Source of the DNA: Bordetella parapertussis
GTDB taxonomy: Bacteria; Pseudomonadota; Gammaproteobacteria; Burkholderiales; Casimicrobiaceae
Length of the DNA stretch: 62,971 bases
Direction of reading: 5' to 3'
Assembly (NCBI GenBank): GCA_943331295.2
Contig: CALQLA020000029.1
Coordinates: 1-62,971, forward strand
The notes under the pieces were generated by a model, which saw only the letters and a program-made list of their open reading frames with translations, did not search any database and was not told where the DNA came from. Shown in pieces: positions 18,530 through 27,067 of the stretch. The position numbers were made by a program, and so were the translations under genes. How positions within the stretch are numbered: position 1 is the first letter of the stretch; each line of letters starts with the position of its first letter.

Positions 18530-19678
18530 TCAGCGCGGCGGACGGGGTGCCCCGCCCGCGGCGCGCTCCGGCGCGCGCGCCGGCGTGCGGTCCTGCGCCA
18601 TCCGCAGCACGCGCAGCGCCTCGAGGCTGCCGGCGAGATCGGGCATGTCGCCGGCCGTCGGCGTGGCGGCGAGCTGCTTCAGCGTCGCGTCCATCGCCTG
18701 CACCGGCTTCGCGCGCAGGTCGAAATATGTCCGGAGCCACGCGCCGGCGGCCGCGACGTCGGCCTTGAAGCTGCGGTCGTCGTGGTTGAGCAGCGCGATC
18801 CGCGCCGACAGCAGGCGCAGCTTGAGGTTCTCGCGCAGGAAATACTGCTGCGACGGCACCAGGAGCGGCGCGGCGGGCCGGTCCGCAACCTCGACGCGCA
18901 CGAGTTGCCGGAGCTCGGCCCACACGCCGCGCCACGTGGCGCGCCACCACGGCTCGCTCGCCGGCGGCGGCGCCTGGACCGGCGCCGCCGCCGGCAGCCG
19001 CTCGTCCATCGCGAGCGGCAGCGCGTCGATGCCGGCCAGGAGCTGGTCGAGCTTCACGCTCATTCCGGCGACGTCGACGAAGGGCATCGCCTTCAGCCGG
19101 TCCATGTCGCGGGTAAGCGCGCGGCGCAGCGGCAGGAACTGCGGGCGCTCGAGCCGCTGCAGCCGGGTGTCGGCGAGCTGCAGCGCGGCGAGCGCCGACT
19201 GCACGTTGCCGGCGAGCATCAGCTGCTGGCTGGCGACCAGGAGCACCTGCTCGATCTCCGTCAGCGCGATTTCGTCGCGCGACGGCGAAAGATCGCGGTA
19301 CAGCGCTTCGAGGGAGGCCTGCTGCGCCTGCGATTCGGCGATGCGCGCCTCCAGCAGGGTGATCTTCGCCTGCGTATCGCGCAGGTCGGCGGCGATCTGC
19401 GTCTGCGCCTTCGCCGCCGCGTGCGTCATCGCGTCGATCTCGGACAGCTTCTGCGCGACCTCGGCGCGGAAAGCCTGCTGGGTCCGGCGGCCGTCCTGCC
19501 ATGCGGCCCCCGCGGCGACGAGCGCCAGCACGGCGACACCGGCCAGCATCGCGCGCGTGACGCCTTGCGCCGCGCCGACAGCCGGCGCCGGCGCGCCCGC
19601 ATCCGGGGCGGCGCCTGCCTTCGCGGCAGCGGCGGCTTCGACGCCCAGTGGCACGGTTTGGTCTGCGGGATCGGGCAT
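18530..19678 (-). CDS. hemX: HemX-like inner-membrane protein
   Basis: A 382-residue protein with an Ala/Pro-rich cytoplasmic start, one membrane helix (MLAGVAVLALVAAGAAW, about residues 44-60), a coiled-coil rich in Gln/Ala/Glu (to about residue 130), and the HemX domain with EIEQVLLVASQQLMLAGN and YFLRENLKLRLLSAR. Proteins of this family are often misnamed uroporphyrinogen-III methyltransferase, but no SAM-binding methylase domain is present. It heads the hemX-hemY pair, here unlinked from hemC-hemD at 50-51.8 kb. Confidence 0.93.
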   Translation of the reverse strand: MPDPADQTVPLGVEAAAAAKAGAAPDAGAPAPAVGAAQGVTRAMLAGVAVLALVAAGAAWQDGRRTQQAFRAEVAQKLSEIDAMTHAAAKAQTQIAADLRDTQAKITLLEARIAESQAQQASLEALYRDLSPSRDEIALTEIEQVLLVASQQLMLAGNVQSALAALQLADTRLQRLERPQFLPLRRALTRDMDRLKAMPFVDVAGMSVKLDQLLAGIDALPLAMDERLPAAAPVQAPPPASEPWWRATWRGVWAELRQLVRVEVADRPAAPLLVPSQQYFLRENLKLRLLSARIALLNHDDRSFKADVAAAGAWLRTYFDLRAKPVQAMDATLKQLAATPTAGDMPDLAGSLEALRVLRMAQDRTPARAPERAAGGAPRPPR

Positions 19679-19738
19679 GTTCGGGTGGCGGGGATTTGCG
19701 CGTCCGATTCTAGCAGGCGGGGCGCCCCGGAACGCCGA

Positions 19739-19768
19739 TTGGCCCGGCATCGCCGGGAGCGGTACAAT
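19739..19768 (+). promoter_or_regulatory. Candidate promoter of the HhH-protein gene
   Basis: TTGGCC (four of six matches to TTGACA) at 19739-19744 and TACAAT at 19763-19768 are separated by 18 bases. It lies in the divergent gap between hemX and the next plus-strand gene. Confidence 0.45.
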
Positions 19769-19876
19769 CCGCGACGGACGACCCCGGCAGCCGCGGGCCC
19801 GCCCGCCCGGCCCTTGGGCGTCCGGGCTGCGCCAATCACGAGGCGATTCCCCCGCGCCGCTCGCACACGACTCACC

Positions 19877-20485
19877 TTGGTCCTCATCCTCGCACTCGTC
19901 GCGGTCGTGATCGCATTCGCCCTCGGCATGTGGGCGGGTCGCGCGCGCGGCGGGAAGCCGCCCCGGGAGCCGGGCATGGACGCCGCGCCCGACGCCGCGC
20001 TGCCGGCGCCGGTGCCTGCCGCCCTTCCCCCGGCATCCCCGCCGGCCGCCACCGCGGCGCCGGACGACCGCGCGGTCGCCGAGCGTGCCCGCGTGATCCG
20101 CCGCCTCGAGCGCGAGGCGGCCGCGCTGCGCCGCGCCGGTGCTCTCCGCGAGGCGGAACTCGCCGCCGCGCGCGCCGACGCCGCGCGCTACCGGCAGCTC
20201 GTCGTCGACCTCGAGAACAACGCGCCGCCGCCGCTGCTGGGCGGCCCCGGCACGCCCGACGACCTCAAGCTGATCGTCGGCGTCGGGCCGGTGCTGGAGC
20301 GCATGCTCTACCAGCTCGGCATCACGACCTACCGGCAGATCGCCCGCTGGAACGAGCGCGACATCGACGAGTTCGATGCCAAGCTGCCCGAGTTCCCGGG
20401 CCGCATCCGACGCGACGCCTGGGTCACGCAGGCGCGCGAACTCCACCACAGCAAGTACGGGACGGCGCCGCGGGATCGCGCGTGA
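19877..20485 (+). CDS. Membrane-anchored helix-hairpin-helix protein (NuoE C-terminal-like)
   Basis: About 202 residues. The N-terminus is a membrane helix (LILALVAVVIAFALGMWAG), then a Pro/Ala-rich linker, a predicted coiled coil near residues 75-110 (RLEREAAALRRAG..REAELAAARA), and a C-terminal helix-hairpin-helix domain: DDLKLIVGVGPVLERML..GITTYRQIARW. The last part resembles the 'LKxIxGIGPxxE' module attached to NADH dehydrogenase subunit E and ribosomal L21 in many proteobacteria. The start is uncertain; TTG at 19877 is the last one that keeps the whole helix. The stop overlaps the next gene (GTGA). Confidence 0.75.
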   Translation: MVLILALVAVVIAFALGMWAGRARGGKPPREPGMDAAPDAALPAPVPAALPPASPPAATAAPDDRAVAERARVIRRLEREAAALRRAGALREAELAAARADAARYRQLVVDLENNAPPPLLGGPGTPDDLKLIVGVGPVLERMLYQLGITTYRQIARWNERDIDEFDAKLPEFPGRIRRDAWVTQARELHHSKYGTAPRDRA

Positions 20486-21402
20486 CGGCGCCGCCGCGCC
20501 CTCGGGCGCGCGGGGCGCGCGAGGCCTACCTGCCCCCCGGCACGCTGCTGCCGATCCTGGTGGTGACGCTCGTCTGGGGCTGCAACTGGCCGGTGATGAA
20601 AATGGGCGTCGCGCAGCTCGACCCGCTCACCTACCGGTCGCTCACGATGCCCTTCGCCGCGTTGAGCCTGATGGCCGTCGCCCGGCTCTCCGGCGAGTCG
20701 CTGGCCATTCCGCGCCGCCTCTGGGCGAAGGTCGCGGTGCTGTCGCTCTTCAACGTCGGCCTGTGGAACGGGCTGCTGCTGTTCGGCGTGCAGCAGCTGC
20801 CCGCGGGCCGCAGCGCGATCCTCGCCTACACGATGCCGCTGTGGAGCGTGCTGATCTCGATGTTCCTGCTGCACGAGCCGCTGTCGGCGCGCAAGCTGGC
20901 GGGGCTCGCGATCGGCATGGCCGGAATGGCGACGCTGCTGGGCGACGACATCCGCCACTTCGAGCGCACGCCGACTGCGGCGCTCATCATCATCGCGGCG
21001 GCGGCCTCGTGGTCCCTCGGCACCGTGCTGCTGCGCAAGTGGACGGTGCCGATCGGGCAGAACGCGCTGTCGGGCTGGATGCTGCTGCTGGGATTCATAC
21101 CGATCGGGATCCTGGCGCCGTTCGCCGCGACGATGCCGTTCCGGATGCCCGAGGGCGAGGGGCTGTTCGCGGTCTTCTACAGCATCTTCCTCGCCGGCAC
21201 TGTCGCGCACTGGGCGTGGTACCGCCTGGCGCGGGTGCTGCCGATCATCGTGTCGTCGATGACGTCGCTGCCGGTGCCGGTGGTCGGCGTGTTCTCGGGG
21301 ATGCTGCTGCTGGGCGAGCGGCCGGGACTGTCCGAGTGGATCGCGCTGCTGCTGGTGGTGATCGCGATGGTCGCCGTGCTGTGGCCGCAGCGGACGCCCT
21401 GA
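20482..21402 (+). CDS. DMT superfamily (EamA) transporter
   Basis: A 306-residue protein with about ten membrane helices in two EamA repeats. The first begins LVVTLVWGCNWPVMKMG and contains LPAGRSAILAYTMPLW and FLLHEPLSARK; the second contains AAAASWSLGTVLLRKW, the SIFLAGTVAHWAWYRL stretch and LLLGERPGLSEW. Both the 'E-P/R-L' signatures (HEPLS, GERPG) are present. EamA proteins export amino acids or other small metabolites; the substrate is unknown. GTG start overlaps the stop of the HhH gene. Confidence 0.92.
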   Translation: MTAPPRPRARGAREAYLPPGTLLPILVVTLVWGCNWPVMKMGVAQLDPLTYRSLTMPFAALSLMAVARLSGESLAIPRRLWAKVAVLSLFNVGLWNGLLLFGVQQLPAGRSAILAYTMPLWSVLISMFLLHEPLSARKLAGLAIGMAGMATLLGDDIRHFERTPTAALIIIAAAASWSLGTVLLRKWTVPIGQNALSGWMLLLGFIPIGILAPFAATMPFRMPEGEGLFAVFYSIFLAGTVAHWAWYRLARVLPIIVSSMTSLPVPVVGVFSGMLLLGERPGLSEWIALLLVVIAMVAVLWPQRTP

Positions 21403-21575
21403 GCCGCGCGCGGCCAAGACACGAGAGCTGCGTCTGATGAACGTGGAATACCCGCGGTGAAGCCGCAAATCGCACCCGCAGGCGAACGAAAACGCCGCGG
21501 TGGAGCTGCGTCGACCCCGGAATTCGACAATCCAATTCGCGCGGCTGGTCTCATGACTGGTTGCGCAGAGCTTCC

Positions 21576-23069
21576 CTAGCGTGCAGCCGCCCGGGGCTGA
21601 AGCCCCGGCAGGTTCATGCCGTACCGGGTGTTCAGCAGGTGGATGGACGACTTGTAGGCCCCGTCGCTCCATGTGGAGCGCTGCGGGTTGTAGCCTTCGC
21701 CGGCCAGCGCGACGTCTTCGCCCCGCAGCGGCTCGACTGCCCAGTCGTAGATGTCCTGGTTCGAATACGGGACTCCCGAGCGGACGTAGTACCAGGCATC
21801 GGGCCAATCCCAGTAGAAGGTGCGAGCGGCCTTGCCCACGTCCACGGGCCGCGTCACGCCATTGCTGGCGAAGAGGTGCTGCAAACCCTTCTGCACTTCC
21901 CTCTCGAGTTCGCCGTCGCCCGCCCGGGCCAGGTCCGCCCACATCTTGGCGCAGTCCGCGCGGTCGGTGTAGACGGCTCGCACCACGTTCTGCGCGGCGG
22001 CGTAGTCTTCCTGCGGCATCTCGATGAAGTTCAGGCAGTGGTCGGTCGTCCACGCGCGCCACACGCCCTTGCCGTCCGACACGCGCGCCAGGTCCTTCCA
22101 CCAGGCGGTGTCGTACCACTGCGCAATGGTCGTGACCCGCACGCCGACGAGCGCCTTGAACTGCGGCTGGGCCCGGATCGCCTCCACGATCCCGCCGCCG
22201 ATCCGCTCCAGCGCCTGCGGCGGCACGGCGATGACCACGCGCTGGCCGGCCACCCGCCGCTTGCCGGTGGTCAGGGTGTAGCCGCCCTCGGTCCTGTCCA
22301 CGGCGAGCACCGTCTCGCCCGTGAAGATGCGAACGCCGCTGGCGCGCGCCTTCTGCTCCATGCCCCGGATGAACGAGGACATCCCGCCCACCGGGTAGGA
22401 AGCCTGGCAGCAGACGTCCATCTCCTCTTCGAGGAAGTCGAGGTAGCTCCGGGCGCTCAGCGGGTACTCGAAGTCGAAGCGGAAGCGGCTCATGTCGCGC
22501 AGGTACTGGAAGGCCGCCGGGCCGATCACCTGCTCGCCGTACGAGCGGAAGTCGGGGTACTGGTCCACGCGCCGGCGTTCGTCGCTCTTGAGCAGCGCCT
22601 CCAGCAACTGGGTCTCGGCATCGCCCTTGGCCGCATCGAACTTGACGCCCGGATAGAGCTTGACGAAGTCGTCCTTGTTGGTGGAGTACATGCCCCGCGC
22701 GAAGATCAGGTCGGCCTTCTCGTCGGGCTTCTGCAACGCCAGGCCCAGTTCCTCGGCAAGCTTGAACAGCACCTCCTGGCCTTCCATCATCCGGCGCGCG
22801 CCCACGGCGACGTAGGGGCCGTCCGACGCGCCGGGGTCCTTCCCTACGTCGTAGATGCGGCCACCCAAGCGGTCGCTGCGCTCGAACAGGCACACGCGGT
22901 CGCCAAGGCGCTGCCCCAGCCGGTAGGCCGTATGCAGCCCCGCTGCCCCGCCACCGACGATGGCAACCTCGCAGGCAATGGCATTGTCCTGCACCCGGCC
23001 GACGGTCGAACACGCCGACAGCAGCCAGGCGCCGGCCACTGCGGCAACGATCGAAAAGAACCTGCGCAT
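21576..23069 (-). CDS. Lipoprotein FAD-dependent amine oxidase
   Basis: The 497-residue product has a lipoprotein signal peptide with lipobox LSAC near residue 20. The FAD-binding motif VAIVGGGAAGLHTAY follows, with the second glycine box ERSDRLGGRIYD and, near the C-terminus, ALAGEGYNPQ, all typical of the flavin amine oxidase family (MAO/LSD1-like). Substrate is unknown. A lipid anchor on such an enzyme is unusual and would require export of a folded or later-assembled flavoprotein. GGGGAAG precedes the ATG. Codon choice seems less extreme in GC than in the surrounding core genes, hinting at transfer. Confidence 0.88.
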   Translation of the reverse strand: MRRFFSIVAAVAGAWLLSACSTVGRVQDNAIACEVAIVGGGAAGLHTAYRLGQRLGDRVCLFERSDRLGGRIYDVGKDPGASDGPYVAVGARRMMEGQEVLFKLAEELGLALQKPDEKADLIFARGMYSTNKDDFVKLYPGVKFDAAKGDAETQLLEALLKSDERRRVDQYPDFRSYGEQVIGPAAFQYLRDMSRFRFDFEYPLSARSYLDFLEEEMDVCCQASYPVGGMSSFIRGMEQKARASGVRIFTGETVLAVDRTEGGYTLTTGKRRVAGQRVVIAVPPQALERIGGGIVEAIRAQPQFKALVGVRVTTIAQWYDTAWWKDLARVSDGKGVWRAWTTDHCLNFIEMPQEDYAAAQNVVRAVYTDRADCAKMWADLARAGDGELEREVQKGLQHLFASNGVTRPVDVGKAARTFYWDWPDAWYYVRSGVPYSNQDIYDWAVEPLRGEDVALAGEGYNPQRSTWSDGAYKSSIHLLNTRYGMNLPGLQPRAAAR

Positions 23070-23412
23070 TTCTTCCCCGTTCTTCAGCGTTGAAGCAACT
23101 CCACCGGCCGGTTGGCCCCGACGAGCTTCTCACAGCGCGCCGTGGCCAGCGATCGAGGAGCACCGCGGCCAGCCCGCTGTCCTCGCGCTCCGGCCGGTCC
23201 AGCGTCGCCTGCGTGATCAGGTGCACCACCGACGGATAACGGACAGCAAATCCAACGCCACAGGGCGCGATCGGGCGGAGCCTAGCACGGCCCGGCTTGA
23301 CCAAGCCGACGCAAAGACGGGGCGGCCGGGCGTCGCTGCGGGATGGAGCTTGCGCGTGGGCAGGGTGCCCGGCGAGCGACGGCGAGCGGGCCGGCGCCAC
23401 GTGCCCACGCTC
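23070..23412. other. 343-base gap with possible decayed gene
   Basis: No intact gene is supported. On the minus strand two short stretches in different frames look coding: PSVVHLITQATLDRP with LAAVLLDR (about 23165-23240), then ARCEKLVGANRPVELLQR ending at a TGA at 23084-23086, just before the ribosome site of the FAD lipoprotein gene. Together they could be the tail of a frameshifted gene that once preceded it. I do not recognise the family. Confidence 0.3.
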
Positions 23413-24216
23413 TCAGGCCGCCTTGCGCCGGAACGGCGTGAATCGCGCTGCCTCGTCGGTCGACATGACGTGGCTCACGAGCCCGCCATTGCGCCAGAGG
23501 TGCAGACCCAGAGTCGGCGCAGTATCGACCCATCCCTTCGGATGCGAGCCGTCGAGATTCACCTGGAGTGTGGGCGCAGTCGCCGGCACCGAGCACACGA
23601 CCGTACCGCCCCACCGCTGCACCGTCGAGCGGTGGAGGTGGCCGCAGAGCACCGCCTGCACGTTGGCGTGACGCGCGACGATCCTCTCCATTGCTTCGCC
23701 GCCTTCGCAGCGCATGTCCGCGTTCGTCGCGGCGCCGAAGTCGTAGGGCGGGTGATGCATGAACAGCACCGTCGGGCGCGTCGATGCATCGAGCGAGCGC
23801 TCGAGCCAGGCGAGCCGTTCGGCGCAGAGCCGGCCGCCGATGCGGCCTTCCTCCAGCGTGTCGAGCGCGACCAGGCGAACCGGGTAGTCGTCGACCGCAT
23901 ACTGGATGAATGGGCTGTCGAGTCGCTGCGCGATGGCCGGGAATGCATCGCGCATAGCGTGTCGCGCATCGTGGTTGCCGGGGATCGGGAATACGGGCAT
24001 CCCGAGCGGCGCGAGGAGTTCGGCAAGCTCCGCGTAGTCGGCGGGGTCGCCCTTGTCGACGAGGTCGCCGGTCGCCAGAACGACCGTCGGCTGCGGGGAC
24101 AGCGCACGGATGCAATCGACGGCCGCACGCAGCCGGGAGGCGGTGTCGACCGCCTCGCCGAAGCCGGTTGTGCCGCCGGCGAAGATGTGGGTGTCGGTGA
24201 TCTGGGCGATGAGCAT
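23413..24216 (-). CDS. Calcineurin-like metallophosphoesterase (CpdA-like)
   Basis: A 267-residue class III cyclic-nucleotide-phosphodiesterase-like enzyme. The metal-binding motifs are in order: ITDTHI (DxH) near residue 7, ATGDLVDKG (GDxxD), PGNHD (GNHD/E), MHHPP, and CGHLHRS (GHxH). This set matches CpdA-type phosphodiesterases, which cleave 3',5'-cAMP or related phosphodiesters with two metal ions. No cyclase is nearby. It is divergent from the LuxR-type regulator gene. Confidence 0.92.
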   Translation of the reverse strand: MLIAQITDTHIFAGGTTGFGEAVDTASRLRAAVDCIRALSPQPTVVLATGDLVDKGDPADYAELAELLAPLGMPVFPIPGNHDARHAMRDAFPAIAQRLDSPFIQYAVDDYPVRLVALDTLEEGRIGGRLCAERLAWLERSLDASTRPTVLFMHHPPYDFGAATNADMRCEGGEAMERIVARHANVQAVLCGHLHRSTVQRWGGTVVCSVPATAPTLQVNLDGSHPKGWVDTAPTLGLHLWRNGGLVSHVMSTDEAARFTPFRRKAA

Positions 24217-24291
24217 GGGTCGAGCCGCGGTAGCCGGTTGGAAGGATTCGCGTCGGAGCGCGCTGAAGCTTAGCCGCCGATGTTGTGTGAC

Positions 24292-24297
24292 TATACT
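24292..24297 (+). promoter_or_regulatory. Candidate -10 box of the regulator gene
   Basis: TATACT (five of six matches) lies 74 bases before the regulator ATG at 24372. A weak TTAGCC at 24270-24275, 16 bases upstream, could serve as the -35 element. Confidence 0.4.
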
Positions 24298-24371
24298 AGC
24301 CCGTTGCGGCAGCGCCGCGACTCCGATCCGGCCGCCGGACCCATGCGGCCCTGCCTGCGAGATTCGCCGGA

Positions 24372-24986
24372 ATGCCGGTCGACGTCATCCTTGCCGACAA
24401 GAATCCGCTGGTCGTGCGCGGCCTGAAGCAGATCATCGGCCGCGATTCGCGGTTCCGGCTCGCGGCGACCGTGCCCGATGGGAAACGCTTTCTCGCTGAA
24501 GTTCGCCGGCGCCACTTCGACGTGGCCGTCATCGGCTGGGAAATGCCCGGCAGCGACGGCCGCGCGGTGCTGCAGGGCCTGCGCGCGCTGGAAAGCGCGC
24601 CGCCGGTGATCGTCTACACCGGAGCGACCGATCCGTCGATCCCGCGCCAGGTGCTGCTGCTCGGCGGCGCAGGATTCGTGTCGAAAAGCGAGCCACCCGA
24701 AGTCCTGGTCACCACGCTTGCCGAAGTCGCCGCCGGCCGCATGGTGTTTCCGTTCTTCGCCGTCCGCCAGTTGAGTCGCGATCCCGGCGAGCTGCTGACG
24801 CTGCGTGAAGCCGAAATGCTCGGCGCGCTGGTCTCCGGCGCGAGCAACCGCACACTCGCAGAGCAGCTCGCGATCTCCGAGCACACCGTCAAGTTCCACC
24901 TCAAGAACATCTACGCAAAGCTCGATGTGCGCACGAGGACCCAGGCCGTCGCGGTATTCCTTGCCTCGGTGCGGAAGACGCGCTGA
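24372..24986 (+). CDS. LuxR/NarL-type regulator with degenerate receiver
   Basis: A 204-residue protein with a receiver-like N-terminal domain and a C-terminal GerE/LuxR helix-turn-helix (LTLREAEMLGALVSG..TLAEQLAISEHTVKFHLKNIYAKL, about 140-195). In the receiver, the phospho-acceptor Asp is replaced by Gly55 (VAVIGWEMPG, where the family has LLDxxMPG) and one acidic-pocket Asp is Ala (LADK instead of DD). Thr83 and Lys105 remain. It probably works without phosphorylation. No histidine kinase is in the window. It lies just upstream of, and in line with, the sugar ABC operon, so it is the likely regulator of that operon. Confidence 0.92.
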   Translation: MPVDVILADKNPLVVRGLKQIIGRDSRFRLAATVPDGKRFLAEVRRRHFDVAVIGWEMPGSDGRAVLQGLRALESAPPVIVYTGATDPSIPRQVLLLGGAGFVSKSEPPEVLVTTLAEVAAGRMVFPFFAVRQLSRDPGELLTLREAEMLGALVSGASNRTLAEQLAISEHTVKFHLKNIYAKLDVRTRTQAVAVFLASVRKTR

Positions 24987-25115
24987 AGCGCCGCAGAACG
25001 TCTTCTTCGGAGATCCGGACAACCTGCTCGACAGGCTAGGTGTCGACCTACCCGACGGGTGGGTGCAACGGCCGGGCGTGGTGGTATATTTGCCCGCGAG
25101 AGTCGAGGGTTGGCG

Positions 25116-26180
25116 ATGACAGGCATCACTGTGAGCGGTCTGCAAAAACGCTGGGGCGGGATCACCGCGCTCGCCGGCATCGACTTCGAGGCGCGCGCCG
25201 GCGAACTGCTGGTGCTCCTCGGCCCCTCAGGCTGCGGCAAGTCGACGACACTGCGCATCATCGCCGGTCTCGAAGCCGCCAGCGCCGGCTCCATCCGCTT
25301 CGGCGAGCGAAGCGTCGACGGCCTGCGTGCCGCGCAGCGCGGCATCTCAATGGTGTTCCAGTCGTACGCGCTGTATCCGCACCTGTCGGTGCGCGAGAAC
25401 ATCCTGTTCGGGCTCAAGGTGCGTCGCATCGCCGCGGCCGAGCGCGAGCGCCGCCTGCAGCGCGCGGTCGATCTGCTCGGCATCGCGGCCCTGCTCGAGC
25501 GCAAGCCCGCGCAACTGTCGGGCGGCCAGAAGCAGCGGGTGGCGCTCGGCCGGGCGATCGTCGCGGAGAGCCAGATCTGCCTGATGGACGAGCCGCTGTC
25601 GAACCTGGACGCGCAGTTGCGGCATGAGATGCGCGCCGAGATCCGCAGCCTGCAGCAGCGCCTCAAGATGACAATGATCTACGTCACGCACGACCAGACC
25701 GAGGCAATGACGATGGCCGACCAGATCATCCTCATGCGCGACGGCCGCATCGAGCAGCAGGGCACGGCCCACGAACTCTATGCGCAGCCCCGGACGAGCT
25801 TCGTCGCGCGCTTCATCGGCACGCCACCGATGGGCCTGCTGCGAGTGAAGGATCCGGCGACGCTCGAAGCCTTCGCTTGCGATCCCTCGCTGCCGCGATG
25901 GGCGGCGGCGAATCCCGACGGCTCGCTCGGCCTGCGTCCCGAGAACATCAGGCTGGCCCCCACCGGCCTGCCGGCGACCGTCGTGGCAGTCGAATACCTG
26001 GGCGCCGATTCGCTCGTGCTCTGCGATGTCTTCGGCCAGCGCCTCGCGGTACGGGTCGCCGGCATGGCCGACGCGGTTGCCGGGGCGAAGGTGCATCTCG
26101 ACTGGGATGTCGCCGACCAGCATCTGTTCGACGGCGGCGGGCAGCGTGTCAGCCCGGCCGCGCTCGAGCGCGCCGCTTGA
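25116..26180 (+). CDS. Sugar ABC transporter ATP-binding protein (UgpC/MalK-like)
   Basis: The 354-residue ATPase of a carbohydrate importer. It has Walker A GPSGCGKST, Q-loop FQSYALYPH, signature LSGGQKQR, Walker B ICLMDEP and switch VTHDQTEA. The C-terminal 120 residues form the TOBE/regulatory domain typical of MalK and UgpC, where a phosphotransfer or inhibitor protein may dock. The ATG at 25116 begins MTGITVSGL; the open frame upstream lacks family similarity. A TATATT at 25085-25090 could be a -10 box. First gene of the transport operon, order C-A-E-B. Confidence 0.95.
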   Translation: MTGITVSGLQKRWGGITALAGIDFEARAGELLVLLGPSGCGKSTTLRIIAGLEAASAGSIRFGERSVDGLRAAQRGISMVFQSYALYPHLSVRENILFGLKVRRIAAAERERRLQRAVDLLGIAALLERKPAQLSGGQKQRVALGRAIVAESQICLMDEPLSNLDAQLRHEMRAEIRSLQQRLKMTMIYVTHDQTEAMTMADQIILMRDGRIEQQGTAHELYAQPRTSFVARFIGTPPMGLLRVKDPATLEAFACDPSLPRWAAANPDGSLGLRPENIRLAPTGLPATVVAVEYLGADSLVLCDVFGQRLAVRVAGMADAVAGAKVHLDWDVADQHLFDGGGQRVSPAALERAA

Positions 26181-27067
26181 ACGACACGCTTCCCGGGACA
26201 TCGCGGCAATGGCTGCTCGGCTCGCTGCTGGTCCTGCCTGCGGCGGTGCTGCTGGTCGCCTTTACGCACTGGCCGATGATCGCGTCGCTCATCGACAGCG
26301 TGCACGCGACGCCGCGGCGCGGCGCTTCGGCCGGGTTCGTCGGGCTCGACCAGTTCCAGCGCCTCGTCGGCGACCCCATCTTCGCGAAGGTGCTCTGGAA
26401 CAACTTCGTGTTCGCGCTCGGCACGATCCCGTTGAGCATCGCACTCGCGATCGCAATGGCGGTGTGGGTGAGCGGCCAGATCCGCGGCCGCGGCGTGCTC
26501 CGCCTCGCGTACTTCACGCCGACCGTGCTGCCGATGATCGCGGCCGCCAACATCTGGCTGTTCTTCTACACCCCGGACTACGGCCTGCTCGACCAGATCA
26601 CCGGACTCTTCGGCATCGGTCGGCGCAACTGGCTGGGCGACCCCGACACCGTCCTCTGGTGCATCATCGCGATGACCGTGTGGAAGGAAGCCGGCTTCTT
26701 CATGATCTTCTACCTGGCCGCGTTGCAGCAGATCCCGCCCGACCTGGTCGAGGCGGCGGAACTCGACGGCACCGGCCGGTGGTACTTCTTCCGCCGCGTG
26801 ACGCTTCCGCTCATCATGCCGACGACGCTGTTCGTGCTCGTCAACGCGGTGATCAACTCGTTCAAGCTCGTCGACCACATCGTCGTGATGACCAAGGGCG
26901 GGCCCAACAACGCCAGTTCCCTGATCCTTTATTACATCTACGAGACCGCGTTCAGCTTCTGGGACACCGGCTATGCGGCTGCGCTCACCGTCGTGCTGCT
27001 GGTCATCCTCGCGCTGCTGGCGCTGCTCCAGTTCGGCTTCCTCGAACGCCGGATCCATTATCGATGA
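26177..27067 (+). CDS. Sugar ABC transporter permease (UgpA-like)
   Basis: A 296-residue inner-membrane permease with about six helices. The cytoplasmic EAA loop reads EAAELDGTGRWYFFRRVTLP, where the ATPase docks. Size and helix spacing match the MalF/UgpA group without the large MalF periplasmic loop. The TTG start at 26177 overlaps the ATPase stop by four bases (TTGA); no better start lies between it and the first helix. It pairs with the downstream UgpE-like permease. Confidence 0.93.
   Translation: MNDTLPGTSRQWLLGSLLVLPAAVLLVAFTHWPMIASLIDSVHATPRRGASAGFVGLDQFQRLVGDPIFAKVLWNNFVFALGTIPLSIALAIAMAVWVSGQIRGRGVLRLAYFTPTVLPMIAAANIWLFFYTPDYGLLDQITGLFGIGRRNWLGDPDTVLWCIIAMTVWKEAGFFMIFYLAALQQIPPDLVEAAELDGTGRWYFFRRVTLPLIMPTTLFVLVNAVINSFKLVDHIVVMTKGGPNNASSLILYYIYETAFSFWDTGYAAALTVVLLVILALLALLQFGFLERRIHYR

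Noticed and set aside
18530..19678. hemX as uroporphyrinogen-III methyltransferase
   Set aside because: No SAM-dependent methylase motifs are present; it is a single-helix membrane protein with a coiled coil.
20329..23400. 1023-codon minus-strand frame across the EamA and FAD genes
   Set aside because: Low-complexity Arg/Gln/His-rich sequence with no domain signs. The real genes in the region are supported by motifs in other frames.
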